This document shows, piece by piece, positions 11,079 to 20,850 of a stretch of DNA of 64,000 bases. The stretch comes from an uncultured Alphaproteobacteria bacterium (GTDB lineage Bacteria > Pseudomonadota > Alphaproteobacteria > Rhizobiales > Aestuariivirgaceae). Position numbers and translations under genes: made by a program. The notes under the pieces are model-generated. The model did no database searches. It had not been told where the DNA came from and saw only the letters and a list, made by a program, of their open reading frames with translations. Positions within the stretch are counted from its first letter, which is position 1. The number at the start of each line of letters is the position of its first letter. The stretch spans positions 62,001-126,000 of the forward strand of contig CALMWF010000008.1 in assembly GCA_937873445.1 (NCBI GenBank), given 5' to 3'.

Positions 11079-12487
11079 GGCGCGGGCAGAACCTTGCCGG
11101 GGTTCATGATGCCTCTGGGGTCAAGCAGCGTCTTGATGGCGCGCATCATGTCCAGCGCCACCGGCGATTTGATCAGGCGCATGTCCTCGCGCTTCAAAAC
11201 GCCGATGCCGTGTTCGGCGGAAATGGACCCGCCATGCGCCAGCACCAGCGTGAACACCGCCTCACTCACCATGCCCCACCGGGCCAGGAACGGGCCAGTG
11301 TCGGCACCCTTGGGCTGACTGATGTTGAAGTGAATATTGCCGTCGCCCATGTGGCCGAAGGGCACGGGCCGCGCCCCCGGCACCACCCGCTCCACCGCCG
11401 CCATGGCCTCATCCAGAAAGGCCGGAATATGCGACACCGGCACCGACACATCATGCTTGATGGAGCCGCCCTCGAATTTCTGCGCTTCCGAAATGGCCTC
11501 GCGCAGCCCCCACATTTCGGCCCGCTGGGCTTCCGACTGGGCCACCACGGCATCCACCACCAGGTGCTGTTCCAGCGCCTGTTCCATGATGGCCGTCAGT
11601 GCTCCCGGTGCCGGGTCTGCCAGTTCCACCAGCACCGACCAGGCTGGCACCGCAGCAAGGGGCAGGCGCTGGCCCATGTGGCGGTGGGCAAAGTCCACCG
11701 CATGGTGGTTCATCAGTTCAAAGCCCACCACCCGGTTGCCGGAAAGGGCGCGCGCCAGGGTGAGAAGTTTCACCGCCGCCGCCACGGAGGCCACGGCAGC
11801 AAAGCCCGTTTCATGGGTGCGCGGGCGCGGATAAAGCTTCAGCACGCAGCGCGTGATAATGCCCAGCGTACCTTCCGCCCCGATGAACAGGTTCTTGAGG
11901 TCATAGCCGGTATTGTCCTTGCGCAGGCGGCCAAGCCCGTTCCACACCCGGCCGTCGGCCAGCACCACCTCAAGACCGAGGCACAGGTCTCGGGCATTGC
12001 CATAGGCCAGCATGTTGAGGCCGCCGGCATTGCTGGAAAGGTTGCCGCCGATCTGACAGCTGCCCTCGGCGGCAAGGCTGAGGGGAAAGAGCAGGCCGGC
12101 CCGCTCTGCCGCGTCCTGTAGCGCACTGAGGGTGCAGCCTGCCTCGGCCATGAGGGTGAGATTGTCGGCATCAACCTCGGCAATGCGGTTCATCCGTTCC
12201 AGCGAAACGACCACCTCATGGCCGGAGGCGGAGGGAATCTGCCCGCCCACCAGCCCGGTGTTGCCGCCCTGCGGCACGATCGCTGTTTCCGTTTCATGGG
12301 CAATGGCCAGAAGCCGTGACACCTCCTCGGTGCTACCGGGGCGCAGCACCATGGCGGCCTTGCCCTGCCACAAGCCGCGCCATTCCGTGAGGTAGCGGGC
12401 CATGTCGGCCGCCGTGGTCAAGGCGTGCTTCTCACCCACCACGGCGGCAAGGCGGGCCAGTGTCTCAGCGGTTGGCGCGCGGGTCAT
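11075..12487 (-). CDS. FAD-binding 2-hydroxyacid oxidoreductase (GlcD-like)
   Basis: 470-residue flavoenzyme of the D-lactate/D-2-hydroxyglutarate dehydrogenase group. The PCMH FAD domain (residues ~40-215) shows V-P-Q-G-G-N-T-G-L-V-G-G-Q and G-G-N-L-S-S-N-A-G-G, and the C-terminal FAD-oxidase domain shows G-H-M-G-D-G-N-I-H-F-N and S-A-E-H-G-I-G. These are all family hallmarks. The actual acid is not decidable from sequence; D-2-hydroxyglutarate or D-lactate are the usual candidates. It overlaps the upstream Sua5 gene by 23 bases and the GNAT gene by 4, so the three form one transcription unit. Confidence 0.88.
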   Translation of the reverse strand: MTRAPTAETLARLAAVVGEKHALTTAADMARYLTEWRGLWQGKAAMVLRPGSTEEVSRLLAIAHETETAIVPQGGNTGLVGGQIPSASGHEVVVSLERMNRIAEVDADNLTLMAEAGCTLSALQDAAERAGLLFPLSLAAEGSCQIGGNLSSNAGGLNMLAYGNARDLCLGLEVVLADGRVWNGLGRLRKDNTGYDLKNLFIGAEGTLGIITRCVLKLYPRPRTHETGFAAVASVAAAVKLLTLARALSGNRVVGFELMNHHAVDFAHRHMGQRLPLAAVPAWSVLVELADPAPGALTAIMEQALEQHLVVDAVVAQSEAQRAEMWGLREAISEAQKFEGGSIKHDVSVPVSHIPAFLDEAMAAVERVVPGARPVPFGHMGDGNIHFNISQPKGADTGPFLARWGMVSEAVFTLVLAHGGSISAEHGIGVLKREDMRLIKSPVALDMMRAIKTLLDPRGIMNPGKVLPAP

Positions 12488-13436
12488 GATCTGGGCCTCG
12501 GGGCGCGGCGGCGCGGGCTAGGCGGTCGTTGATGGCTTCACCCAGACCGAACTGGGGCACCGGAGCAACCGCAATGGGCCGGCCCGCCGCATCAGCCAGA
12601 TGCAGCAAGCGGAACAGATTGGCCGCCGCCTCGGCCAGGTCGCCGCTGGCCGACAGAGTGAAGGCCCCGCCGCCAAAGCGGCCAAAGCCGATGTAGGTTT
12701 CGCCATCGTGCGGCACGTCGGCGTTGAGCCGCAGGGGTGCCTGGGGGGCATAGTGGCTTGGCAACTGGCCGGGCGAATGGGGGTGGTCTTCGGCATCTTC
12801 ATTCATGCCAAGCCTGATGCCCAGCCGGTCCTCGATCTCCTCGCGCGGCAGGCCGCCGGGCCGGAGCAGGGTGGCTTTGGCTCCCATGAAGCTCACAACG
12901 GTGGATTCCAGCCCCACCGTGGTGGCGCCGCCATCCAGAATGACCGCCACCCGGTCGCCCAGGCCCTGGCGCACATGCTCGGCCGTGGTGGGCGAAATCC
13001 GCCCCGACGGATTGGCGCTGGGCGCCGCCACCGGCCGGTCCACCGCCTTGAGCAGGGCCAGCGCCAGCGGGTGGGCGGGCACCCGGATGGCAAGCGACGG
13101 CAGGCCCGCCGAGGCAAGAAGCGACACCGGACAATCGGCAGCACGCGGCACCACCAGGGTGAGCGGCCCCGGCCAGAAGGCGCGCGCCAGCGCCCTGGCG
13201 TCGTCGGCAAAGACGCCCAGGGCAAAGGCCGCCTCAAGACTTGCCACATGGGCAATGAGCGGATTGAAGCGGGGCCGGTCCTTGGCCGCGAAAATGGCCG
13301 CCACCGCCCGGTCGTTGGTGGCGTCGGCACCCAGCCCATAGACCGTCTCGGTGGGGAAGGCGACCAGCTGACCGGCCCGCAGCGCCACTGCCGCGGCCGC
13401 CACCTGGTCCATTGCTGCATCAAAGGTCGCACCCAT
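12465..13436 (-). CDS. tsaC: threonylcarbamoyl-AMP synthase (Sua5 type)
   Basis: Makes threonylcarbamoyl-AMP from threonine, bicarbonate and ATP, the first step of t6A37 modification of ANN-decoding tRNAs. The 323 residues comprise the YrdC domain (about 15-200) and the C-terminal Sua5 domain, so this is the longer two-domain form. Visible motifs are A-F-P-T-E-T-V-Y-G-L-G, K-x-R-P-x-x-N-P-L-I-x-H and A-P-S-A-N-x-S-G-x-x-S-P-T. It heads the Sua5/FAD/GNAT operon and is divergent from the HDAC-like gene. Confidence 0.93.
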   Translation of the reverse strand: MGATFDAAMDQVAAAAVALRAGQLVAFPTETVYGLGADATNDRAVAAIFAAKDRPRFNPLIAHVASLEAAFALGVFADDARALARAFWPGPLTLVVPRAADCPVSLLASAGLPSLAIRVPAHPLALALLKAVDRPVAAPSANPSGRISPTTAEHVRQGLGDRVAVILDGGATTVGLESTVVSFMGAKATLLRPGGLPREEIEDRLGIRLGMNEDAEDHPHSPGQLPSHYAPQAPLRLNADVPHDGETYIGFGRFGGGAFTLSASGDLAEAAANLFRLLHLADAAGRPIAVAPVPQFGLGEAINDRLARAAAPRGPDHDPRANR

Positions 13437-13486
13437 GCGCGAGGCCTATAGCAGGCAAAGGCCCTTCGGGCTACCATCAGCCCATC

Positions 13487-14446
13487 ATGACCACGCTGCT
13501 TTTCACCCACGCCGCCTCGCTCAACCACCTCACCCCCGAAGGCCACCCCGAACGGCCCGACCGCATCAGGGCGGTGGAGCAGGTTCTGGCGGCCCCCCAC
13601 TTCGACAAGCTCACCCGCCGCGAGGCCCCGCGCGCCCGGCTTGAGGATATTCTGCTTGTCCATCCTGAAGCCCATGTGCGCCACCTGGAGCAGCTCAGCC
13701 CGGCGACGGGGCTGGAATATATCGACGCCGACACCACCATGAGTCCGGGCACGCTCGAGGCAGCCTTCCATGCCGTGGGCGGCGCCGTGGCGGCGGTGGA
13801 CGCGGTCATGAAGGGCGAAGCCGCCAATGCCTTCTGTGCGCTGCGCCCCCCCGGCCACCATGCCGGGGCCGATTACGCCATGGGCTTCTGCTATTTCAAT
13901 CAGGCGGCGGTGGCGGCCTATTACGCCCGCAAGCAGTTTGGCGCCCAGCGTGTGGCGGTCATGGATTTCGATGTGCATCACGGCAACGGCACCCAGGATA
14001 TTTTCTGGACCGATGCCGACATGTTCTACGGCTCCACCCATCAGGCGCCGCTCTATCCCTTCACCGGCGAGGCCCATGAGGCGGGCGTCGGCAACATCTT
14101 CAATGCGCCTCTTTCTGAAGGCACCGGCAGTGCCGCCTTCCGCGAGGCCATGCGCACCGTCATCCTGCCCGCCCTTGATGATTTCAGCCCCGACCTGCTC
14201 ATCATGTCCGCCGGCTTTGATGCCCATCACCGCGATCCCATCGGCGGGCTGGAACTGACCGAGGAGGATTTTGCCTGGGTGACGCTGAACCTGATGGATG
14301 TGGCCGACCGCAAGGCGGGCGGGCGCGTTGTCTCGCTGCTGGAGGGCGGCTATGATCTGCGCGGCCTTGCCTCATCGGCGGGCATTCACGTTCAGGCGCT
14401 CATGCATGGCGCCGCCAATCCCGCCCCCACCGCCAAACGGAGTTGA
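13487..14446 (+). CDS. histone-deacetylase-family amidohydrolase
   Basis: Zn-dependent deacetylase of the class II HDAC/acetoin-utilisation family, 319 residues; bacterial members deacetylate acetyl-polyamines or proteins. The active-site residues are in place: [25 protein letters not shown] and L-E-G-G-Y-D. ATG 13487 was chosen because the family's N-terminal T-H-x-x-x-L-x-H-x-x-P-x-G-H-P-E-R-P-x-R block follows it directly; the upstream extension overlaps the divergent gene. xseB begins 4 bases after its stop codon. Confidence 0.9.
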   Translation: MTTLLFTHAASLNHLTPEGHPERPDRIRAVEQVLAAPHFDKLTRREAPRARLEDILLVHPEAHVRHLEQLSPATGLEYIDADTTMSPGTLEAAFHAVGGAVAAVDAVMKGEAANAFCALRPPGHHAGADYAMGFCYFNQAAVAAYYARKQFGAQRVAVMDFDVHHGNGTQDIFWTDADMFYGSTHQAPLYPFTGEAHEAGVGNIFNAPLSEGTGSAAFREAMRTVILPALDDFSPDLLIMSAGFDAHHRDPIGGLELTEEDFAWVTLNLMDVADRKAGGRVVSLLEGGYDLRGLASSAGIHVQALMHGAANPAPTAKRS

Positions 14447-14450
14447 CCTG

Positions 14451-14699
14451 ATGGCTGCCAAGACCGACGACATCAAGGCCATGAGTTTCGAGGCGGCATT
14501 GGCCGAGCTGGAGGACATTGTGGCGCGGCTCGAGGCGGGCAAGGTTGACCTTGAGGAGTCCATCAGGATCTATGAGCGCGGTGAGGCGCTGAAGGCCCAT
14601 TGCGCCGCCCGGCTGGCCGAGGCCGAGGCGCGCATCGAAAAAATCACCCTGGGAGCGGATGGCAAGCCCACCGGCACGGCACCGCTGGATGTGGAGTGA
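14451..14699 (+). CDS. xseB: exodeoxyribonuclease VII small subunit
   Basis: 82-residue helical small subunit of exonuclease VII, which degrades single-stranded DNA with XseA. It shows the family signature F-E-x-A-L-x-E-L-E-x-I-V-x-x-L-E-x-G and L-E-x-S-I-x-x-Y-E-R-G. The ATG at 14451 starts 4 bases after the HDAC-like gene ends; a longer frame from 14298 lies inside that gene and is not real. The stop codon overlaps the GTG start of tlyA. Confidence 0.95.
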   Translation: MAAKTDDIKAMSFEAALAELEDIVARLEAGKVDLEESIRIYERGEALKAHCAARLAEAEARIEKITLGADGKPTGTAPLDVE

Positions 14700-15454
14700 C
14701 CCGCCAGCGGCTGGATGAGGCGCTGGTGGCGGCGGGGCTTTTTGCCTCGCGCGCCAGGGCGCGTGATGCCATCCGGCGCGGCACCGTGGCGGTGGATGGC
14801 CGGACGGAAGAAAAGCCCGCCCGCATGGTGGGGCCGGAGGCCGGGTTCACCGTCACCGATCCGGCCCAGCATTATGTGTCGCGTGCAGCGCTGAAGCTGC
14901 GCCATGGCCTGGATCATTTTGGCCTGTCGCCACGGGACAAGGTGTGCGTCGATCTCGGTGCCTCCACCGGCGGCTTCACCCAGCTTCTGCTGGAACGCGG
15001 CGCAGCCCGGGTGATGGCGGTGGATGTGGGCCATGACCAGCTGGCCCCCATGCTGCGGGCCGATCCGCGCGTTGCCGTGCATGAGGGGGTGAACGCCCGC
15101 AGCCTGACCCGCAATCAGGTGCCGGAGACTGTGGGCCTCATCGTCTCCGATCTTTCCTTTATCTCCCTGAAGCTTGGCCTGCCGCCCGCCCTTGATCTGT
15201 CAGGTGCTGGCACCGAGCTGGTGGCCCTCATCAAGCCGCAGTTTGAAGTGGGGCGCGAACATCTCGGCAAGGGTGGCATTGTCACCGCGCGCGCCCAGCA
15301 GCAGCGGGTCTGCACCGACATTGAGGCCTTCCTTCAGGCCAGGGGCTGGGCCGTTGTGGGGCTGACCGAGTCACCCCTGACGGGCGGTGACGGCAACCGC
15401 GAATTCCTCATCGCCGCCCGCAAGGTTGCCAGTGGAATGCGCCTTGAGGGTTGA
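14696..15454 (+). CDS. tlyA: TlyA family rRNA methyltransferase
   Basis: 252-residue protein with an N-terminal S4 RNA-binding domain ([18 protein letters not shown]) and an FtsJ-like SAM methyltransferase domain ([10 protein letters not shown] near residue 85). Characterised TlyA proteins 2'-O-methylate cytidines of 16S and 23S rRNA. The start is GTG 14696, overlapping the xseB stop (GTGA). The upstream 32 codons of the longer ORF are xseB in another frame. Many alphaproteobacteria carry dxs between xseB and tlyA, but here the two are directly joined. Confidence 0.92.
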   Translation: MTRQRLDEALVAAGLFASRARARDAIRRGTVAVDGRTEEKPARMVGPEAGFTVTDPAQHYVSRAALKLRHGLDHFGLSPRDKVCVDLGASTGGFTQLLLERGAARVMAVDVGHDQLAPMLRADPRVAVHEGVNARSLTRNQVPETVGLIVSDLSFISLKLGLPPALDLSGAGTELVALIKPQFEVGREHLGKGGIVTARAQQQRVCTDIEAFLQARGWAVVGLTESPLTGGDGNREFLIAARKVASGMRLEG

Positions 15455-15526
15455 GCCCCTCCGCCCCTGACGGAGGCAGGCAAACGGCCTTCTGAATGAT
15501 CCGCAATCGTCAAAAATCAGACAGTT

Positions 15527-16615
15527 CTAGCCCAGTTGCGCCCGGTGGCGCAGATAGTGGTCGGCCAGCACCATGGCCATCATGGCCTCGCCCACCGGCA
15601 CGGCGCGAATGCCCACGCACGGGTCATGCCGGCCCTTGGTGCGCACCTCGGTGTCCTCGCCTGTGGCGGTGATGGACCGGCGCGGTGTCAGAATGGATGA
15701 AGTGGGCTTGACTGCAAACCGGCAGACAATGGGCTGACCGGTGGAAATGCCGCCCAGAATGCCACCGGCATGATTGGTGAGAAACAGCGGCGCACCATCG
15801 GTGCCAGCGCGGATCTCGTCGGCGTTTTCCTCGCCGGTGAGGGCTGCTGCGGCAAAGCCGTCCCCGATTTCCACACCCTTCACGGCGTTGATGCTCATCA
15901 TCGCCGAAGCCAGATCCTGGCTCAGCTTGGCATAGACCGGTGCCCCCCAGCCAGCCGGCACATCCTCCGCCACCACTTCAACAACCGCACCGCAGGATGA
16001 CCCCGCCTTGCGCACCCCGTCGAGATAGCTTTCCCACTGCTTTGCCGCCACCGGGTCGGGGCAGAAGAAGGGATTGTTCTCCACCTCGGCCCAGCTCCAG
16101 CGCGCGCGCTCAATGCGGTGCGGACCCATCTGCACCAGCGCAGCGCGGATGGTGACATGCGGAATGACCAGCCGCGCAACGGCACCCGCCGCCACGCGCG
16201 CCGCCGTTTCCCGCGCCGACGAGCGGCCGCCGCCCCGATAGTCGCGGATGCCGTATTTGGCCTGATAGGTGAAATCGGCATGGCCGGGCCGGAAGGCGTC
16301 ACGGATTTCCGCGTAGTCCTTGCTGCGCTGGTCGGTATTGTCGATCACCATGGCAATGGGGGTGCCGGTGGTGATGAGGCCGCCGGTGCGCTCATCCTCG
16401 AACACGCCGGAGATAAGCTTCACCTCGTCGGCTTCCTGGCGCTGGGTGGTGAAGCGCGACTGCCCGGGCTTGCGCTTGTCCAGATAGTTCTGGATGTCCT
16501 TGACCGAGATCGGAAGCCGCGGCGGACAGCCGTCCACCACGCAGCCGATGGCGGGACCGTGGCTTTCGCCGAAGGTGGTGACGCGGAAAAGATGGCCGAA
16601 GGTGTTGTGCGACAT
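15527..16615 (-). CDS. aroC: chorismate synthase
   Basis: Converts EPSP to chorismate with reduced FMN, the last shared step of aromatic biosynthesis. At 362 residues it is full length, with all three family signatures: [14 protein letters not shown] near the N-terminus, the central [11 protein letters not shown], and R[15 protein letters not shown] near the C-terminus. It is transcribed towards tlyA and lies 45 bases downstream of fabI on the same strand. Confidence 0.98.
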   Translation of the reverse strand: MSHNTFGHLFRVTTFGESHGPAIGCVVDGCPPRLPISVKDIQNYLDKRKPGQSRFTTQRQEADEVKLISGVFEDERTGGLITTGTPIAMVIDNTDQRSKDYAEIRDAFRPGHADFTYQAKYGIRDYRGGGRSSARETAARVAAGAVARLVIPHVTIRAALVQMGPHRIERARWSWAEVENNPFFCPDPVAAKQWESYLDGVRKAGSSCGAVVEVVAEDVPAGWGAPVYAKLSQDLASAMMSINAVKGVEIGDGFAAAALTGEENADEIRAGTDGAPLFLTNHAGGILGGISTGQPIVCRFAVKPTSSILTPRRSITATGEDTEVRTKGRHDPCVGIRAVPVGEAMMAMVLADHYLRHRAQLG

Positions 16616-16660
16616 GGAGCGTTTGCTTAAGCCGCTTCGGCCAACCCGTCAAACCCGGCG

Positions 16661-17485
16661 CTATTCCCCTTCCTGGGCCACCGACATGTCCGGGGCGGTG
16701 GGGTTTTTCATGCCCACCACATGATAGCCCGAGTCCACATGCAGGATTTCGCCGGTGACGCCGCGCGACATGTCCGACAACAGGAACAGGGCCGACTGGC
16801 CCACCTCCTCAATGGTGACGGTGCGGCGCAGCGGCGAGTTGTATTCGTTCCAGCGCAGGATATAGCGGAAGTCGCCGATGCCGGAGGCGGCCAGTGTCTT
16901 GATCGGTCCGGCCGAAATGGCGTTGACCCGGATGTTGTTGGGGCCGAGATCGGCCGCGAGATAGCGCACCGAGGCCTCCAGTGCGGCCTTGGCAACGCCC
17001 ATGACGTTGTAGTGCGGCATCCACTTTTCCGCGCCGTAATAGGTGAGGGTGAGAAGCGAACCGCCCTCATTCATCAGCTTTTCGGCGCGCTGGGCAATGG
17101 CGGTGAAGGAATAGCACGAGATGTTGAGCGACTTGTTGAAGTTGTCGGCGGTGGTTTCAACATAGCGCCCGGTCAATTCATCCTTGTCGGCATAGGCAAT
17201 GGCATGGACCACGAAATCAAGCCGGCCCCATTCCTGCGCCAGCGTGGCAAACACCTGATCCATCGAGGCCGTGTCGGTCACATCGCAGGCCAGCACGATC
17301 TTCGAGCCAATGCTCTCGGCCAGCGGTTCAACGCGCTTTTTCAGCGCGTCGCCCTGATAGGTGAAGGCCAGTTCCGCGCCCTGGTCATGGGCCGCCTTGG
17401 CGATGCCCCAGGCGATCGAACGGTTGTTCGCCACGCCCATGATGAGACCGCGCTTGCCAGCCATCAAACCTTTGTTATTGCTCAT
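16661..17485 (-). CDS. fabI: enoyl-ACP reductase (NADH)
   Basis: Reduces trans-2-enoyl-ACP in the last step of type II fatty-acid elongation. The 274-residue SDR-fold protein has the FabI cofactor motif G-V-A-N-N-R-S-I-A-W-G and the Y-x6-K catalytic pair in Y-N-V-M-G-V-A-K. The start is ATG 17485 with an agga site; the extra 52 codons upstream in the ORF are unsupported. A promoter should lie in the 170-base gap to the divergent pdxH. aroC follows it. Confidence 0.96.
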   Translation of the reverse strand: MSNNKGLMAGKRGLIMGVANNRSIAWGIAKAAHDQGAELAFTYQGDALKKRVEPLAESIGSKIVLACDVTDTASMDQVFATLAQEWGRLDFVVHAIAYADKDELTGRYVETTADNFNKSLNISCYSFTAIAQRAEKLMNEGGSLLTLTYYGAEKWMPHYNVMGVAKAALEASVRYLAADLGPNNIRVNAISAGPIKTLAASGIGDFRYILRWNEYNSPLRRTVTIEEVGQSALFLLSDMSRGVTGEILHVDSGYHVVGMKNPTAPDMSVAQEGE

Positions 17486-17655
17486 AAAAAATCCTCGCTT
17501 GGCAAATCGGCACCCCGTTCCGGGGTAATTGACACAAAGCCGGTTTCCGGTCCATCCCCGCGCGTTCAACTTTTGTGACCATATGAAACAGGTGGCCGGA
17601 AGGCCGGGACGCTCTGGGCCTGTCGCCGCCCGATCAATCACGCTACACTGGCACG

Positions 17656-18288
17656 ATGAATCTGAGCGACATCCCCACCCTCACCGCGCAAATGGGCTTC
17701 ACCCAGCGCAATGACCCCTTCGCCCTCTTTGCCGACTGGCTGAAGGAGGCGGAAAAGTCCGAACCCAATGACCCCAACGCCATGGCGCTGGCCACGGTGG
17801 ATGAGGCGGGCCTGCCCAATGTGCGCATGGTGCTGCTGAAGGGGGCGGATGAGCGGGGCTTTGTCTTCTACACCAATTTCGAAAGCCAGAAGGGTCAGGA
17901 GATTCTCGCCACCGGCAAGGCGGCGCTGAACTTCCACTGGAAGTCGCTGCGCCGTCAGGTGCGGGTGCGCGGCCTGGTGGAACAGGTGAGCGACCTTGAG
18001 GCTGATACCTATTTTGCCTCGCGCGCCCGCGACAGCCGCATCGGCGCCTGGGCCTCAAAACAGTCGCGGCCCTTGGAAAACCGCTATGCGCTGGAACAGT
18101 CGGTGGCGCTCTGGGCGGCAAAATATGCCATCGGCGAGGTGCCGCGTCCGCCCCACTGGTCGGGCTTCCGGGTAAAGCCGCTGGCCATCGAATTCTGGCA
18201 CGACCGGCCCTTCCGCCTCCATGAACGCCTGGTTTTCCGCCGCGACGCGCCGGACGTTGCCTGGACCAAGGCCCGGCTTTACCCGTGA
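17656..18288 (+). CDS. pdxH: pyridoxamine 5'-phosphate oxidase
   Basis: FMN enzyme oxidising PNP/PMP to PLP, 210 residues. Typical PdxH segments are seen: M-A-L-A-T-V-D-E-x-G-x-P-x-V-R-M-V-L-L-K, the phosphate-binding R-R-Q-V-R-V-R-G, and the C-terminal P-P-H-W-x-G-F-R followed by E-F-W-x-x-R-x-x-R-L-H-E-R. It begins a plus-strand series with an SDR gene 7 bases downstream. Confidence 0.95.
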   Translation: MNLSDIPTLTAQMGFTQRNDPFALFADWLKEAEKSEPNDPNAMALATVDEAGLPNVRMVLLKGADERGFVFYTNFESQKGQEILATGKAALNFHWKSLRRQVRVRGLVEQVSDLEADTYFASRARDSRIGAWASKQSRPLENRYALEQSVALWAAKYAIGEVPRPPHWSGFRVKPLAIEFWHDRPFRLHERLVFRRDAPDVAWTKARLYP

Positions 18289-18295
18289 GAGTGAC

Positions 18296-19051
18296 ATGAC
18301 CCAGACCCCCGACGGCGAGCGCAAGACGCTCATTCTCACCGGCGCCTCGCGCGGCATTGGCCATGCCACGGTGAAGCGCTTCTCCACCGCCGGCTGGCGG
18401 GTCATCACCTGTTCGCGCCAGCCCTTTCCCGAGGATTGCCCGTGGGACGCCGGTGAGGAGGATCATATCCAGGTTGATCTTGCCTCTTCCGAGGATACGG
18501 CCCGCGCCATCGCCATCATGCAGGACAAGCTGAAGGCGCAAGGCGGCAAGCTGCATGCACTGGTGAACAATGCCGCCATCAGCCCCAAGAAGCCGGGCGG
18601 GGCGCGGCTCAACACGCTGGACACCGCCGAGCAGGACTGGAAGACGGTGTTTCAGGTGAATTTCTTCGCACCCATCATGCTGGCCAGGGGCCTCATGCGG
18701 GAGCTGACGGCGGCCAGAGGGGCGGTTGTGAACGTCACCTCCATTGCCGGTTCACGCGTCCACCCCTTTGCCGGGGCGGCCTATTCCACCTCCAAGGCGG
18801 CGCTGGCGGCACTGACCCGCGAAATGGCCGCCGACTTCGGCCCCCATGGCGTGCGCGTCAACGCCATCTCGCCGGGCGAGATTGAAACCTCCATTCTCTC
18901 CCCCGGCACCGAGAAGATCATTCCGAACATTCCGCTGCGCCGTCTGGGCCAGCCGGAGGAGGTGGCGCGGGCCATCTATTATCTGTGCACGGAGGGTTCC
19001 TCCTACGTCACCGGTTCGGAACTGCACATCAACGGCGGCCAGCATGTCTGA
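18296..19051 (+). CDS. short-chain dehydrogenase/reductase
   Basis: 251-residue classical SDR with the dinucleotide motif T-G-A-S-R-G-I-G, the N-N-A motif, and the catalytic Ser...Y-S-T-S-K (Y-x3-K). The C-terminal G-S-E-L-H-I-N-G-G-Q is typical of the FabG-like group. The substrate is unknown. The start is ATG 18296; the in-frame ORF extends upstream inside pdxH. Its 3' end overlaps the next gene by 8 bases. Confidence 0.87.
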   Translation: MTQTPDGERKTLILTGASRGIGHATVKRFSTAGWRVITCSRQPFPEDCPWDAGEEDHIQVDLASSEDTARAIAIMQDKLKAQGGKLHALVNNAAISPKKPGGARLNTLDTAEQDWKTVFQVNFFAPIMLARGLMRELTAARGAVVNVTSIAGSRVHPFAGAAYSTSKAALAALTREMAADFGPHGVRVNAISPGEIETSILSPGTEKIIPNIPLRRLGQPEEVARAIYYLCTEGSSYVTGSELHINGGQHV

Positions 19052-20186
19052 CGGCGAAGTGCATCCCGAAACCATTGCCGCCCATGGCGGGCGCGCCGTG
19101 GATGCGGAAACCGGTGCCGTGGTGCCGCCGCTCCATGCCTCCACCACCTATGCGCGCGACGAAAATTATCAGCCGAAGCTGCGCGAAAATTATGTCCGCA
19201 GCGGCAGCCCCAATCTCTGGCAGCTGGAGGAAACACTCGCCCGCCTGGAGCAGGGGGCGGAAGCGCGGCTGTTCGCCTCCGGCATGGCGGCCTCCAGCAC
19301 CCTGTTTGAAACCATCCCCCAGGGCGCCCATGTGGTGGCACCAAAGGTCATGTATTACGGCACCCGCGACTGGCTGAGGCGGCTGGAAAGTCTGGGCCGC
19401 ATCCGCCTCACCCTGTTTGATCCGAAAAAACCGGGGGACCTTCAGGCCAGCATCACCGACGGCACCGATCTCGTCTGGATCGAAACGCCGCTCAACCCCA
19501 CCTGGGATGTGATCGACATTGCCGCCGCCGCCCAGGCCGCCCATGCCAGGGGCGCCCTTCTGGCGGTGGATGCCACCGTTTCCGCCGCCGTCACCACGCG
19601 GCCCCTCACCCTCGGCGCGGATATCGTCTTCCACTCCGCCACCAAATATCTGAACGGCCATTCCGATGTGCTGGCCGGGGCGCTGGTGACGCGCGAGAAG
19701 AATGCCCGCTGGGAGCAGATCGGCAAGCTCCGCACCATGCAGGGCACACCCCTTGCCCCGCAGGAGGCCTGGCTGCTGCTGCGCGGCCTGCGCACCCTGT
19801 TCGTGCGCTATCGGGCGGCTTCGGCCAACGCCCTGGCCATCGCCCGGCATTTTGAAAACCACCCGAAGATCGAAGCCGTGCTCTATCCGGGGCTGGAAAG
19901 CCACCCCGGCCATGCCGTGGCCCTTCGCCAGATGACGGACGGCTTTTCCGGCATGCTGAGCCTGCTCATCCGGGGCGGTTTCGACGAGGCCAGAAATTTC
20001 TGCACCCGCTTGCGCACCGTCACACCGGCGACATCTTTGGGTGGTGTGGAAACCCTGGCCGAACACCGCAAGACGGTGGAGGGGCCGCACAGCCCCGTGC
20101 CGGACAATCTGGTGCGGGTGTCGGTGGGCATTGAAAATGTGGCTGACCTCATCGCCGATATTGAACAGGCGCTGGCGCAGGTCTAG
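19044..20186 (+). CDS. metC: PLP-dependent cystathionine beta-lyase-type enzyme
   Basis: Cys/Met-metabolism PLP enzyme of fold type I, 380 residues. The PLP lysine is in S-A-T-K-Y-L-N-G-H-S-D. S-G-x-A-A near residue 75 and the V-S-V-G-I-E-N-x-x-D-L ending confirm the family. Cystathionine beta-lyase is the commonest role of this alphaproteobacterial type, but gamma-lyase or gamma-synthase activity is not excluded. The ATG at 19044 lies inside the end of the SDR gene. Confidence 0.75.
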   Translation: MSDGEVHPETIAAHGGRAVDAETGAVVPPLHASTTYARDENYQPKLRENYVRSGSPNLWQLEETLARLEQGAEARLFASGMAASSTLFETIPQGAHVVAPKVMYYGTRDWLRRLESLGRIRLTLFDPKKPGDLQASITDGTDLVWIETPLNPTWDVIDIAAAAQAAHARGALLAVDATVSAAVTTRPLTLGADIVFHSATKYLNGHSDVLAGALVTREKNARWEQIGKLRTMQGTPLAPQEAWLLLRGLRTLFVRYRAASANALAIARHFENHPKIEAVLYPGLESHPGHAVALRQMTDGFSGMLSLLIRGGFDEARNFCTRLRTVTPATSLGGVETLAEHRKTVEGPHSPVPDNLVRVSVGIENVADLIADIEQALAQV

Positions 20187-20208
20187 GTTCCGCCCGCAGG
20201 AGAAGACC

Positions 20209-20850
20209 ATGAAGCGCTTTCACGGACAACGCCCCTACAGCAAAGCCGAAATCACCGCCGATGCCGTGGTCCATGGCCTGGGGGTCACGGCGGGCGTCAT
20301 TGCTGTGGCCATTCTGCTCAGCCGCGTCGTCATCACCGGCGGCCCCTGGCTGCCGCTGCTTGTCTATTGTCTGGGCCTCATGGCCATGCTGTCCTTTTCG
20401 GCCACCTATAATCTCTGGCCCGCCACGCCGGTGAAGTGGATCCTGCGCCGCTTTGACCATTCCGCCATCTATCTGCTGATTGCCGGCACCTACACCGCCC
20501 TTCTCCCCTTCCTCGCGAGCCGCAGCGAGGCCTGGGTTCTGGGCATCGTCATCTGGGCGGTGGCGGCCCTGGGCATTGTGCTGAAGGTCCTGTTGCCGGG
20601 CCGCTTCGACAAGCTTGCCGTGGCGGTCTATCTCGGCATGGGCTGGGCGGGGGTGTTCTCCATCCGCTCCTTCATGGCGGTGCTGCCCATGACCACGCAG
20701 ATTCTCATCGCCGTGGGCGGCCTGCTCTACACGGTGGGTGTCATCTTCTATGTCTGGGAACGGCTGAAATTCCAGAACGCCATCTGGCATGCCTTCGTGG
20801 CCACCGCCGCCGGCTGCCAGTTCGCAGGCATCGCCTATCTCTACGGCTGA
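20209..20850 (+). CDS. hemolysin III / PAQR family membrane protein
   Basis: 213-residue integral membrane protein with about seven hydrophobic segments, of the YqfA/HlyIII (adiponectin-receptor-like) family. The family's polar signature is visible: D-A-V-V-H-G-L-G near the N-terminus, F-D-H-S-A-I-Y-L-L-I-A-G-T-Y-T in the middle, and W-H-A-F-V near the C-terminus (putative zinc ligands). Its physiological role is unclear. An aggag site precedes ATG 20209. Its TGA abuts the convergent hemN stop, forming TGATCA. Confidence 0.87.
   Translation: MKRFHGQRPYSKAEITADAVVHGLGVTAGVIAVAILLSRVVITGGPWLPLLVYCLGLMAMLSFSATYNLWPATPVKWILRRFDHSAIYLLIAGTYTALLPFLASRSEAWVLGIVIWAVAALGIVLKVLLPGRFDKLAVAVYLGMGWAGVFSIRSFMAVLPMTTQILIAVGGLLYTVGVIFYVWERLKFQNAIWHAFVATAAGCQFAGIAYLYG

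Noticed and set aside
12893-14230. 445-residue antisense ORF over the HDAC-like gene
   Set aside because: Conflicts with clear HDAC and Sua5 motifs in the real frames.
15458-15478. Small cctccg/cggagg stem after tlyA
   Set aside because: Six-bp stem without a U-run; too weak to call a terminator.
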